Shown here piece after piece: positions 1 through 6,209 of a stretch of DNA of 12,132 nucleotides. The stretch's first letter is position 1, and each line of letters starts with the position of its first letter. The position numbers and the translations under genes are program-made. The notes below the pieces were generated by a model that saw nothing but the letters and a program-made list of their open reading frames with translations, was not told the origin of the DNA and searched no databases. Origin of the DNA: Bacteroidales bacterium (lineage in GTDB: Bacteria; Bacteroidota; Bacteroidia; Bacteroidales; Muribaculaceae); assembly GCA_004553485.1 (NCBI GenBank), contig SFLG01000050.1, positions 1 to 12,132 on the forward strand. Reading direction: 5' to 3'.

Positions 1-54
1 TTGGAAAAATACGAAAAAATCAGTCGCATGATAAATATCCAAACCTCAGACCGC

Positions 55-99
55 TAAAAAGAGAGGCTGCGCCGTAAACCTTAATTACGACACAGCCTC
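55..99 (-). terminator. Rho-independent terminator of the GH97 gene
   Basis: Read on the minus strand, a 7-bp outer stem (63-69 with 93-99, GAGGCTG/CAGCCTC) and a 5-bp inner stem (73-77 with 85-89, CGTAA/TTACG) close a 7-nt loop. The stem is followed directly by CTCTCTTTTTAG, a U tract, at about 52-64. It lies 26 bp past the GH97 stop codon. The plus strand has no T run after the stem, so termination should act only on leftward transcripts. Bases 1-54 hold no other feature I can see. Confidence 0.75.
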
Positions 100-125
100 G
101 GTTTATATCCGGTGTGGGAGATGTC

Positions 126-2237
126 TTACTGTATGGGGACGATGCTGATGGCGTAGCCGCCGCCGGCTGCTGTCTTTATTTTCAGCTTGGTGGACGGGGT
201 GACGGTGCGCGTCTCGATTACATAGTCGTGAGGATTGGTCTTGTAGTGGGCGTTCTCGCCGTCACGGTAGATGGTGGCCTTGTACTTGCCCTTGGGCAGG
301 AACGACAGCTTGACCTCGGACGTGCGGGGGTCGTAGCCGTTGGTCGAACCCACGAACCAGCGGTCTTCGCCCTTGGCCTTGCGTGCCACGGTGACGTACT
401 CCATGGGCTCGGCCTCAAGATACCACGACTTATCCCAGTCGACGGCAACATCCTTGATGAACTGGAAGGCGTCCATGTACTTGGCATAGTGCTCGGGGAA
501 GTCAGCGGCCATCTGCAGTGGCGAGTACATCGTCAGGTAGAGCGACAGCTGCTGGGGGATGGTGGAGTTGACCCACGATTTTTTCTTGGGGTTGATTTTC
601 TCCACGTCGTTCTCGAAGATGCCGGGGGTGTAGTCCATCGGGCCGCCGATCTGGCGCGTGAAGGGCAGGATGGTGCAGTGCGAGGGCTTGGAGCCGCCAA
701 AGGCCTGGTACTCGGTGCCGCGGGCACTCTCGTTGGCGATGAGGTTGGGCCATGTGCGGGCAATGCCGGTGGGACGGACAGCCTCGTGGGCGTTGACCAT
801 GATCTTGTAGTCGGCGGCCTTTTCAACGCAATACTGGTAGTGGTTTACAAGCCACTGACTGAAGTGGTTGTTGCCGCGGGGAATGATGTTGCCGACATAT
901 CCGCTCTTGACGGCGTCATAGCCGTTGTCTTTCATAAACTGGTAAGCCTGGTCGAGGCGGCGCTCGTAGTTGCGCACCGACGACGATGTCTCGTGGTGCA
1001 TGATAAGCTTGACGCCCTTCGACTTGGCATAGTCGCGCAGGTAAGGCAGGTCAAAGTCGGGGTACGGGGTGACGAAGTCGAACACCTCGTCCTTGAAACG
1101 GTTCGACCAGTCCTCCCAGCCGATGTTCCATCCCTCCACCAGTACGGCATCGAAGCCATGCTCGGCGGCGAAGTCAATATACCGCTTAGTATTGGCGGTG
1201 GTGGCGCCATGGCGTCCGTGGGGCTTGACCTTTGTCCAGTCCACCTTGTCGATGTGCGTGTCGGGCAGGTCGTTGGTGTAGCTCCATTTGCTCTTGCCGG
1301 TGATCATCTCCCACCATACGCCCACATACTTGCAGGGCTTGATCCACGATGTGTCCTCGATTTTGCACGGGTCGTTGAGGTTGTAGGTGATGCGCGAGGC
1401 CAGGATGTCGCGGGCGTCGTCGCTGACGATGACGGTACGCCAGGGCGTTGTGCACGGGGCCTGCATGTTGGCTTTCATACCGGCGGGATCGGCGGCGAGA
1501 TTGGCCTTTAACACAAAGGCCGTGTCGCCCACTAGGTCGAGGTGCATGCACGGGTAGTTGATGAGGGCGGCCTCGTGCAGATTGACGTACAGCCCGTCGT
1601 CGCTCTTGAGCTGAAGGGCGGTCTGTATGGTGCGCGGGCCGGCAAAGCTCTGCCACTTGTTGTGATGGGTGTAGGCCTCGTCCATCAGCGAGGGAATTTC
1701 GCTGAGGCGGCTCTTGGTGTAGTCATACTCCTGCGTGTCCCAGTCGCCGGGAATCCAGTAGGCGGTGGGATTGCCGGGCACGGCGAACTCGGTCAGCTCG
1801 TCCGAGATGGTGAAGTGGGCCAGCTTTTTCTGCATGGGGAACTCGTAGCGGAAGCCCATGCCGTCGTTGAACAGCCTGAAGGCGATGCTCATCTTGCGGC
1901 CCGTTTCGGGCTGCTCGAGGTTGACGCGCATCTCTTTGTAGTGGTTGCGGATGGCGTTCTCCTCGCCCCACACCGGCGTCCATGTCTCGTCAAAGGTCAG
2001 TGTGTCGATACCCGACACCTTGAAGCCGTCCTTGAGGGCCTTGCCCTTCATCAGCTCGAAGCCCAGCCTGGAAGGCTTGATGACCTCTTTGCCTTTGTAG
2101 CTCATTTCATACTGGGGCTGACCCGATGGTGTCAGCGTAAAATCCAGCTTCACCTGCCCGTCGGGCGATGTCACTGTCTGTGCCTGCGCCGCGGCCGCCA
2201 AAGCCGCCAGCGTGACAAATGTCAGAATTTTTTTCAT
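126..2237 (-). CDS. GH97 family alpha-glucosidase, SusB-like, periplasmic
   Basis: Secreted glycoside hydrolase of 703 residues (SusB of Bacteroides thetaiotaomicron is 738). It is predicted to release glucose from the non-reducing ends of maltooligosaccharides or related alpha-glucosides. The start at 2237 gives a clean signal peptide (MKKILTFVTLAALAAAAQA, then Q20). A 16-residue upstream in-frame extension would bury it. There is no lipobox Cys, so a soluble periplasmic enzyme is expected. Order: beta-sandwich (about 20-295), barrel (about 300-600), C-terminal beta domain. Using the known SusB residues with a constant offset of 23, E416 (HHETS) and E485 (NAHEA) match the catalytic bases E439/E508, E509 (RGTEY) matches the acid E532, E503 (NESARG) matches a calcium ligand and E368 matches E391. 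This pattern is that of inverting GH97 enzymes, not of the retaining alpha-galactosidase branch with an Asp nucleophile. No susC/susD pair is adjacent. Substrate specificity is inferred. Confidence 0.95.
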   Translation of the reverse strand: MKKILTFVTLAALAAAAQAQTVTSPDGQVKLDFTLTPSGQPQYEMSYKGKEVIKPSRLGFELMKGKALKDGFKVSGIDTLTFDETWTPVWGEENAIRNHYKEMRVNLEQPETGRKMSIAFRLFNDGMGFRYEFPMQKKLAHFTISDELTEFAVPGNPTAYWIPGDWDTQEYDYTKSRLSEIPSLMDEAYTHHNKWQSFAGPRTIQTALQLKSDDGLYVNLHEAALINYPCMHLDLVGDTAFVLKANLAADPAGMKANMQAPCTTPWRTVIVSDDARDILASRITYNLNDPCKIEDTSWIKPCKYVGVWWEMITGKSKWSYTNDLPDTHIDKVDWTKVKPHGRHGATTANTKRYIDFAAEHGFDAVLVEGWNIGWEDWSNRFKDEVFDFVTPYPDFDLPYLRDYAKSKGVKLIMHHETSSSVRNYERRLDQAYQFMKDNGYDAVKSGYVGNIIPRGNNHFSQWLVNHYQYCVEKAADYKIMVNAHEAVRPTGIARTWPNLIANESARGTEYQAFGGSKPSHCTILPFTRQIGGPMDYTPGIFENDVEKINPKKKSWVNSTIPQQLSLYLTMYSPLQMAADFPEHYAKYMDAFQFIKDVAVDWDKSWYLEAEPMEYVTVARKAKGEDRWFVGSTNGYDPRTSEVKLSFLPKGKYKATIYRDGENAHYKTNPHDYVIETRTVTPSTKLKIKTAAGGGYAISIVPIQ

Positions 2238-2330
2238 TGATTTAGGTGATTTGTATATTTTGTCGGTCTGCATCGGTGCCCGCAACGGCCGTCAGCACGG
2301 AGGCGCCATAATTTCTAAAAATGCTATCTG

Positions 2331-2364
2331 CAAAAATACTAAAAAATACACATTATATGGCAAA
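2331..2364 (-). promoter_or_regulatory. Probable promoter of the GH97 gene
   Basis: On the minus strand TATTTTTG (2331-2338) fits the Bacteroidota -7 consensus TAnnTTTG, with TTTG (2361-2364) as a -33 element 22 nt upstream, slightly longer than the usual 19-21. Transcription would start near 2324, giving a leader of roughly 87 nt. A second match, TAATTTTG at 2361-2368 with TTTG at 2385-2388, has a poorer 16-nt spacing. The region is strongly AT-rich compared with the flanking genes. Confidence 0.5.
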
Positions 2365-2445
2365 ATTACATATTTTTTGGTTAGCAAATCCCAATTAGGC
2401 TTAAATTATAAAGGATGTGAATTTATCGTAAGTTAATTTAACATT

Positions 2446-2477
2446 TTTGCATACCGTGGTAGTATTTTGTATTTTTG
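2446..2477 (+). promoter_or_regulatory. Promoter of the NlpC/P60 gene
   Basis: TTTG at 2446-2449 and TATTTTTG at 2470-2477 are separated by 20 nt, matching the Bacteroidota housekeeping promoter TTTG-N19-21-TAnnTTTG. Transcription should begin around 2483-2485, leaving about 90 nt of leader before the peptidase start. The leader contains a complete small ORF (2503-2577). Together with the leftward promoter at 2331-2364 this accounts for the 336-bp divergent intergenic region 2238-2573. Confidence 0.65.
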
Positions 2478-2502
2478 CAACAACAAAGGCAATAATTTGC
2501 CC

Positions 2503-2577
2503 ATGAAACACATTTTGCTGACTCATCCCCTGCCCCACATCGGGCTTGTACAGCATCTTAAACCCTCGATACAATGA
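2503..2577 (+). CDS. Possible 24-residue leader ORF overlapping the peptidase start
   Basis: ATG at 2503 opens an ORF of 24 codons (begins MKHILLTHPLPHIG, ends LKPSIQ) whose TGA stop at 2575-2577 overlaps the peptidase ATG at 2574-2576 in an ATGA arrangement. It lies wholly inside the predicted mRNA leader. The peptide has no recognisable family, no long hydrophobic segment and no run of one amino acid of the kind used in attenuators. If translated, its likely role is translational coupling to the peptidase. It could equally be a chance ORF, as its length alone is not significant. Confidence 0.3.
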   Translation: MKHILLTHPLPHIGLVQHLKPSIQ

Positions 2578-3170
2578 AATCTACCATATTATCGGCATTA
2601 GTTGTTCTCACGGCCTCGCTCGTCCCCCTGAAGATGAAGGCCGTCGAACCTGCTGCCATAATTAACGATACCCGAGACACAGACAACGTAGCCGCGCTCA
2701 TCGCCGACATCGACGACCCCACCAACGCCTTCGTCAGACTGGACGACGGCAGCAATGCCGGGACGGGTTACAGCAGCGTCCGCGCCGAAGAGGTCATCGA
2801 CTACGCCAGCAAATTCCTCGGCCGCCCCTACCGTCGCGGCTCGGGAGGTCCCAAAGCGTTCGACTGCTCGGGCTTCACCAGCTTTGTCTTCCGCAACTTC
2901 GACATCAGCCTCTCGCGCTCGTCGCGCGACCAGTACGGCCAGGGCGTCAGCATCAGCCGTAACGACATTCAGCCAGGCGACCTGCTCTTCTTTGCCGGAA
3001 GACGCGGCGGCAAGACAGTCGGACACGTCGCCATCGCCACCTCGGTCAACGAAGACGGCACCGTCGACTTTATCCACGCCTCGACAACGGGCGGCATCCG
3101 CCACGACAGATACCCCGACGGCGGCTACTACAGCCAGCGCTTCATCGGCGCCCGCCGCGTCCTCAACTGA
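2574..3170 (+). CDS. Secreted NlpC/P60 family (C40) peptidoglycan peptidase
   Basis: A 198-residue exported cysteine peptidase, expected to cleave peptide bonds in cell-wall stem peptides (the family typically cuts the gamma-D-Glu to diamino-acid bond, or crosslinks in the MepS/Spr branch). Residues 1-23 look like a signal peptide, with cleavage near MKA-VEP. It is atypical in having two lysines close to the predicted site, and A28 is an alternative. Residues 24-70 form a short polar linker, and the catalytic domain runs from about 70 to 198. C98 in FDCSGF is the nucleophile, H151 in VGHVAIA the base and H168 in FIHAS the third residue, so the triad is complete. There is no SH3 or LysM targeting domain. 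It is transcribed alone from 2446-2477 and faces a convergent gene. The function of the domain is secure; the exact bond cut is not. Confidence 0.92.
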   Translation: MKSTILSALVVLTASLVPLKMKAVEPAAIINDTRDTDNVAALIADIDDPTNAFVRLDDGSNAGTGYSSVRAEEVIDYASKFLGRPYRRGSGGPKAFDCSGFTSFVFRNFDISLSRSSRDQYGQGVSISRNDIQPGDLLFFAGRRGGKTVGHVAIATSVNEDGTVDFIHASTTGGIRHDRYPDGGYYSQRFIGARRVLN

Positions 3171-3187
3171 GCCACATACGCCATACG

Positions 3188-3231
3188 CCACATACAACAC
3201 ATACACTACATACACACAACACACACCAACT
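3188..3231 (+). promoter_or_regulatory. G-free C/A-rich tract, possible rut-like site
   Basis: Just after the peptidase stop, 44 nt contain no G, few T and about 19 C, built from irregular CACATAC/CATAC units. A C-rich, G-poor unstructured RNA is what the Rho factor binds, and a stem-loop follows directly. The reading as a rut site is an inference; the composition is what the sequence shows. It could be simple slippage-prone low-complexity DNA. Confidence 0.3.
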
Positions 3232-3273
3232 GAAGGCGAGACGCAGCTTACGCAGCAATCTCGCCTTCAGTTG
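3227..3273. terminator. Perfect 15-bp inverted repeat between convergent genes
   Basis: Arms 3227-3241 (CAACTGAAGGCGAGA) and 3259-3273 are exact reverse complements around a 17-nt loop (3242-3258) that itself contains CGCAG twice. It sits between the stop codons of two convergent genes (3170 on plus, 3331 on minus), where a bidirectional terminator is expected. Neither side has a U tract, so intrinsic termination would be inefficient. Transcript-end protection, or Rho-dependent release aided by the preceding G-free tract, are alternatives. Confidence 0.55.
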
Positions 3274-3330
3274 TCTATATCATCCGGGCGCACAATCGGC
3301 CTCCGGCCTTAATTTCCCTTTCCGGCTATC

Positions 3331-4482
3331 TTATTTATTCGCAATAATCTGCCGGTAAAGGTTCATATAGTCGGCGGACATGTCGTCGGTGGAGCGGACG
3401 AGCCTCGGGTCGACATGGGTGTCGACGGCGCGGCGGACGGCGGCGATGACGGCGTCGGTGTCCGAGAAGGGGGCGGACAGGATATTTCCTTTTACGGGAC
3501 GGATGGCCGGGACGGCCTCGCTGTTGACGACGGCGGGAGTGCCGCAGGCGTTGGACTCGCTGACAGTCATTCCGAACGACTCGGACAGCGACGGGCTCAG
3601 CAGGACATCGGCGTCGCGGTACAGCGCCGCCAATGTGTCGCGTCGCTTGACGACGGGCCACAGCGAGATATTCTTTCCCTTTACTCCGCTGCCCCCGCCC
3701 ACCACGGTGAGGTGCCAGCCCTCGGGCATGGCCTTTGCCAGCCGTTGCAGAGCGGCAGCGTTTTTGAGCGGGTTCCAGTTTGCCGACACGGCCAGAATTT
3801 TCACGTCCCCGCGCAGTTTTATGTTCGGGCCCTCGGGCATAAAGACGGTCTTGTCGGTGCCGTTGCCGATGACGGTGAGGGGGAGGTGCGAGAGTATCGA
3901 CCTGCGCACAATGTCGGCCATCGCCTCGGACGGCACGACAATCCCGACATTCAGCGGCGACAGAAATTCGGCCTTGTAACGCGGCCCCACTTTGCACGAC
4001 ACCGCCGGATAATATTGCGGGAACCGGCAGTCCTCGCAGCCCGAGCGGCCGTCTACGGCAACCGGGCAGTCGCCCGGCGAGGCACAGCGTCCCGTCAGCC
4101 ACCATAGGTCGTGCAGGGTAGCCACGGTGCGCGTCCCGGTGCGCAGCAGCCACGCCGTCAGTGCCGGCATGTCGAGGTAATATCCGTGCATATTGTGCAG
4201 GTGCACGATGTCGGGACGCACCTTGTCGAGGTAGCGCAACAGGCGCCGCGTGGGCTCGCCCTCGATGAAGCCGTCGTCGCCGAAACGCCGGTGACGCAGG
4301 GCGTAGGCCACATAACGCGCTTTGCCCTCGAGAACAAGGTCGCTGTGAGCCCGCCAGCCGTAGCCGGCAACGATGTGGCTGTCAAATCCTTCGGCGGCGC
4401 AACGGCGGCCGATGGCGTGCATGATGCCGCCCACGGCGGTGCGTGGGTCGGCCTGTGTATTTATCTGTACGATGACGGGCAT
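3331..4482 (-). CDS. GT4-like glycosyltransferase (GT-B fold)
   Basis: A 383-residue cytoplasmic glycosyltransferase, probably adding a sugar from a nucleotide-sugar donor to a lipid-linked or surface glycan. The N-terminal acceptor domain (1 to about 175) has the glycine loop at residues 15-22 (TAVGGIMH), VHLHNMHGYYLD (93-104) and TLHDLWWLTGRC (122-133). Then comes a four-cysteine cluster (C133, C139, C149, C152) seen in many Bacteroidota GT4 enzymes with this HDLWWLTG signature. The C-terminal donor domain has GNGTD (206-210), VVGGGSG (260-266) and the EX7E motif E301-E309 (ESFGMTVSE). The length is normal and there are no membrane segments. The start at 4482 gives the usual MPVIVQINTQ first strand. 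It stands alone, not in a polysaccharide cluster, so donor and acceptor cannot be named. Confidence 0.88.
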   Translation of the reverse strand: MPVIVQINTQADPRTAVGGIMHAIGRRCAAEGFDSHIVAGYGWRAHSDLVLEGKARYVAYALRHRRFGDDGFIEGEPTRRLLRYLDKVRPDIVHLHNMHGYYLDMPALTAWLLRTGTRTVATLHDLWWLTGRCASPGDCPVAVDGRSGCEDCRFPQYYPAVSCKVGPRYKAEFLSPLNVGIVVPSEAMADIVRRSILSHLPLTVIGNGTDKTVFMPEGPNIKLRGDVKILAVSANWNPLKNAAALQRLAKAMPEGWHLTVVGGGSGVKGKNISLWPVVKRRDTLAALYRDADVLLSPSLSESFGMTVSESNACGTPAVVNSEAVPAIRPVKGNILSAPFSDTDAVIAAVRRAVDTHVDPRLVRSTDDMSADYMNLYRQIIANK

Positions 4483-4510
4483 GGATACGGGGCGGTTATC
4501 GGTGATGTTT

Positions 4511-4555
4511 CGGCCGGCATGGGAGGGGCACCGGACATGGTTGCGGCGCCGGCCG
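4511..4555 (-). repeat. GC-only inverted repeat in the leader of the glycosyltransferase gene
   Basis: CGGCCGGC (4511-4518) and GCCGGCCG (4548-4555) are exact reverse complements with a 29-nt loop. They lie within the predicted 5' leader of the minus-strand glycosyltransferase mRNA, ending 28 bp from its start codon. Such a stem could limit ribosome access. There is no known riboswitch signature. Each arm is also partly self-complementary, so the fold is uncertain. Confidence 0.35.
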
Positions 4556-4579
4556 GGTTTTTATTTGGGGTATGTGTTG

Positions 4580-4587
4580 CAAAGGTA
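4580..4587 (-). promoter_or_regulatory. -7 promoter element of the glycosyltransferase gene
   Basis: On the minus strand this reads TACCTTTG, the canonical Bacteroidota -7 element. No TTTG or TTG is found at the expected -33 distance, so only the -7 half is supported. Transcription would begin near 4574, giving a leader of about 90 nt that holds the GC-only inverted repeat. It lies 106 bp from the divergent -7 element at 4694-4701. Confidence 0.55.
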
Positions 4588-4693
4588 CGGAAATATACTA
4601 AATTCAGACGTTTTCACGTTATATATATTAGCGAAAGTTCGTCCGGGACGGCAAAAGTTGGAGCCGGACCGAGGCGGACCAATCGAAAAACCG

Positions 4694-4701
4694 TACCTTT
4701 G
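4694..4701 (+). promoter_or_regulatory. -7 element placed at the start codon (probable leaderless mRNA)
   Basis: TACCTTTG ends only 4 nt before the ATG at 4706. In Bacteroidota transcription starts a few bases beyond this element, which would put the first nucleotide at or within a few bases of the A of ATG. No -33 element is visible at the usual spacing (the nearest TTG is 4658-4660, 33 nt upstream). No other TAnnTTTG lies on this strand in 4483-4693. Confidence 0.55.
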
Positions 4702-4705
4702 TAAG

Positions 4706-6064
4706 ATGAATTCACTAACGAAACATATAACGGCGGCCGCTTTCGCCGCCATAGCCGCCCTGCCGGTACAGGCCCGGCTCAGCTTCTCGGGCACGACGCT
4801 GCCCGTCGTCACCGCCGAGGCCGACCGCGCTTCGGGCATTGAGGCCATATACGTGCTCAGCCAGACCGACGGCGTAACGATATCGTACAACGCCACCTCA
4901 TCCTCGGTGACCTGGAACCGCTACGGCGCCCCCGGCACACCGATGACCGAAGTCGACGGCGTCGTCCGCAACGGCAACACCTACACCATCACCGCCGGCA
5001 GCGGCGACACGGGATACGTCATCTCGGACGGCACCGCCCAGCACTACTTCTGGGTCACCGATTACTCGGGCCACCGGCTCGACATCTCCGCCGTCAACAT
5101 CTCGCCCGAGAGCGCCTGCGACCGCACCGTCCTCGACATCAGCGGCACCGGCGACGCCATCCGCTACTACTCGATGAGCGGACGCGGCTTCGACCTCTCG
5201 CGCGACATCAAGATAAGCTGGAACACCCTCCGCTACGACAGCGAGCAGCAGACCTGGCTGCAGTACCGGCAGACCGAGACCATGTCCTGGCTGCATAACG
5301 TCACCGGTGTCACCGCCCCCTTCTGCGACACCGACTTCACCGTATCGGGCGACCGCTTCCTCGAGGCGTGGGGCATGGGCCAGTCGGTAAGCTCGCCCAC
5401 CTACACCGCCATCGCCGTCAGCGCCGAGACCTCGGCCGAGCAGGAGAGCCGCGACAACTCCAACGAGAAAAATCCCGGCACCGACGGACTCGGCGGCTCG
5501 GCCCCCGCGGTCATCACCTTTACCGCCCGACCCACCGACGCTGTGGTCTTTCGCGAGTGGCAGTTCAGCCGCACCGAGGGCTTCGAGGACATCGACCGCC
5601 GCTTCAGCCAGGACGAGCTGACCTACACCTTCGAGGAAGAAGGCACCCTGTACGTGCGCTACCAGTGCAGCGACGCCGGCGGTCAGTGCTTTTACGAGAG
5701 CCAGACCTACACCGTCAGCATCGGCGCCTCGTCTATCGAATGTCCCAACGCCTTCTCGCCCAACGGCGACGGCCGCAACGACGAGTGGAAGGTGTCGTAC
5801 CAGTCGATAGTGTCATTCGAGTGCCACATCTTCAACCGCTGGGGACAAAAAATGTGCTCGTTCACCAATCCCGCCGAGGGCTGGGACGGCCGCTACAAAG
5901 GCAAGACCGTCCCCACCGGTGTGTACTTCTACGTCATCAAGGCCACCGGAGCCGACGGCAAGGAGTACAAGCTCAGCGGCGACATCAACATCCTGCACAA
6001 AGGCCGCTCGACGGGCACCTCGGGCGGTGATGCCGGCGGCGGAGGCGAAACGCCCGCTTTGTAA
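4706..6064 (+). CDS. Secreted protein with CHU_C / T9SS type B C-terminal sorting domain
   Basis: A 452-residue exported protein. ATG 4706 is chosen because it starts a textbook signal peptide (1-23, ending PVQA); upstream in-frame codons add only unrelated sequence. Residues 24 to about 264 are a beta-rich, Ser/Thr-rich region that I do not recognise. About 265-343 resembles a PKD-like beta-sandwich (ITFTARPTDAVVFREWQF...QTYTVSI). Residues 346-430 are a clear gliding-motility-associated C-terminal domain: CPNAFSPNGDGRNDEW, FNRWGQKM, GWDGRYKGK, VPTGVYFYVIKA. In families with this domain it directs export through the type IX secretion system and surface attachment. Residues 431-452 form an extra Gly-rich tail where such proteins normally end. 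No other T9SS component is in the window, and whether this host has the system is unknown. Cysteines are scattered and no catalytic motif is seen. Function unknown; surface location inferred. Confidence 0.82.
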   Translation: MNSLTKHITAAAFAAIAALPVQARLSFSGTTLPVVTAEADRASGIEAIYVLSQTDGVTISYNATSSSVTWNRYGAPGTPMTEVDGVVRNGNTYTITAGSGDTGYVISDGTAQHYFWVTDYSGHRLDISAVNISPESACDRTVLDISGTGDAIRYYSMSGRGFDLSRDIKISWNTLRYDSEQQTWLQYRQTETMSWLHNVTGVTAPFCDTDFTVSGDRFLEAWGMGQSVSSPTYTAIAVSAETSAEQESRDNSNEKNPGTDGLGGSAPAVITFTARPTDAVVFREWQFSRTEGFEDIDRRFSQDELTYTFEEEGTLYVRYQCSDAGGQCFYESQTYTVSIGASSIECPNAFSPNGDGRNDEWKVSYQSIVSFECHIFNRWGQKMCSFTNPAEGWDGRYKGKTVPTGVYFYVIKATGADGKEYKLSGDINILHKGRSTGTSGGDAGGGGETPAL

Positions 6065-6209
6065 CGGCAGCCGGTGCAAAAGCGCGTGGCACACACGCAA
6101 CCCTTTCGCCCTCTTCTTTTTTTACCCAAATATTGCGGATGCGTCTGCAACAGCGCGTCCTCATACCAAATTATGTAACCTCTCTCAAATCAAAACACTC
6201 TCCCCCACA

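Noticed and set aside
114..1511. 465-codon open frame on the plus strand opposite the GH97 gene
   Set aside because: It is the antisense shadow of a confidently assigned gene. The C/G-rich third positions remove stops from the opposite strand. The translation is a low-complexity Val/Gly/Leu/His/Asp mix with no motifs.
2212..2436. 74-codon plus-strand frame across the GH97 start and the AT-rich spacer
   Set aside because: It begins inside the GH97 signal peptide region on the opposite strand and runs through both promoter elements. No promoter or start context supports it.
3171..3231. CACATAC-like tract as a CRISPR or regular tandem repeat
   Set aside because: The units are irregular, 5-9 bp, with no constant spacers. 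It is low-complexity sequence, not an array.
4373..4705. In-frame extension of the CHU_C gene upstream of 4706
   Set aside because: It would overlap the glycosyltransferase gene and both divergent promoters, and would place the signal peptide more than 100 residues inside the protein.
6084..6123. Possible terminator after the CHU_C gene
   Set aside because: A 5-bp stem (GCGTG/CACGC at 6084-6098) is followed by a T tract only about 17 nt later. The stem is too short and too far away to call an intrinsic terminator.
5919..6209. In-frame extension of the transglycosylase gene into the CHU_C gene
   Set aside because: The signal peptide starts at 6210 with an ACAATG context. The extension is an out-of-frame reading of the CHU_C 3' end.
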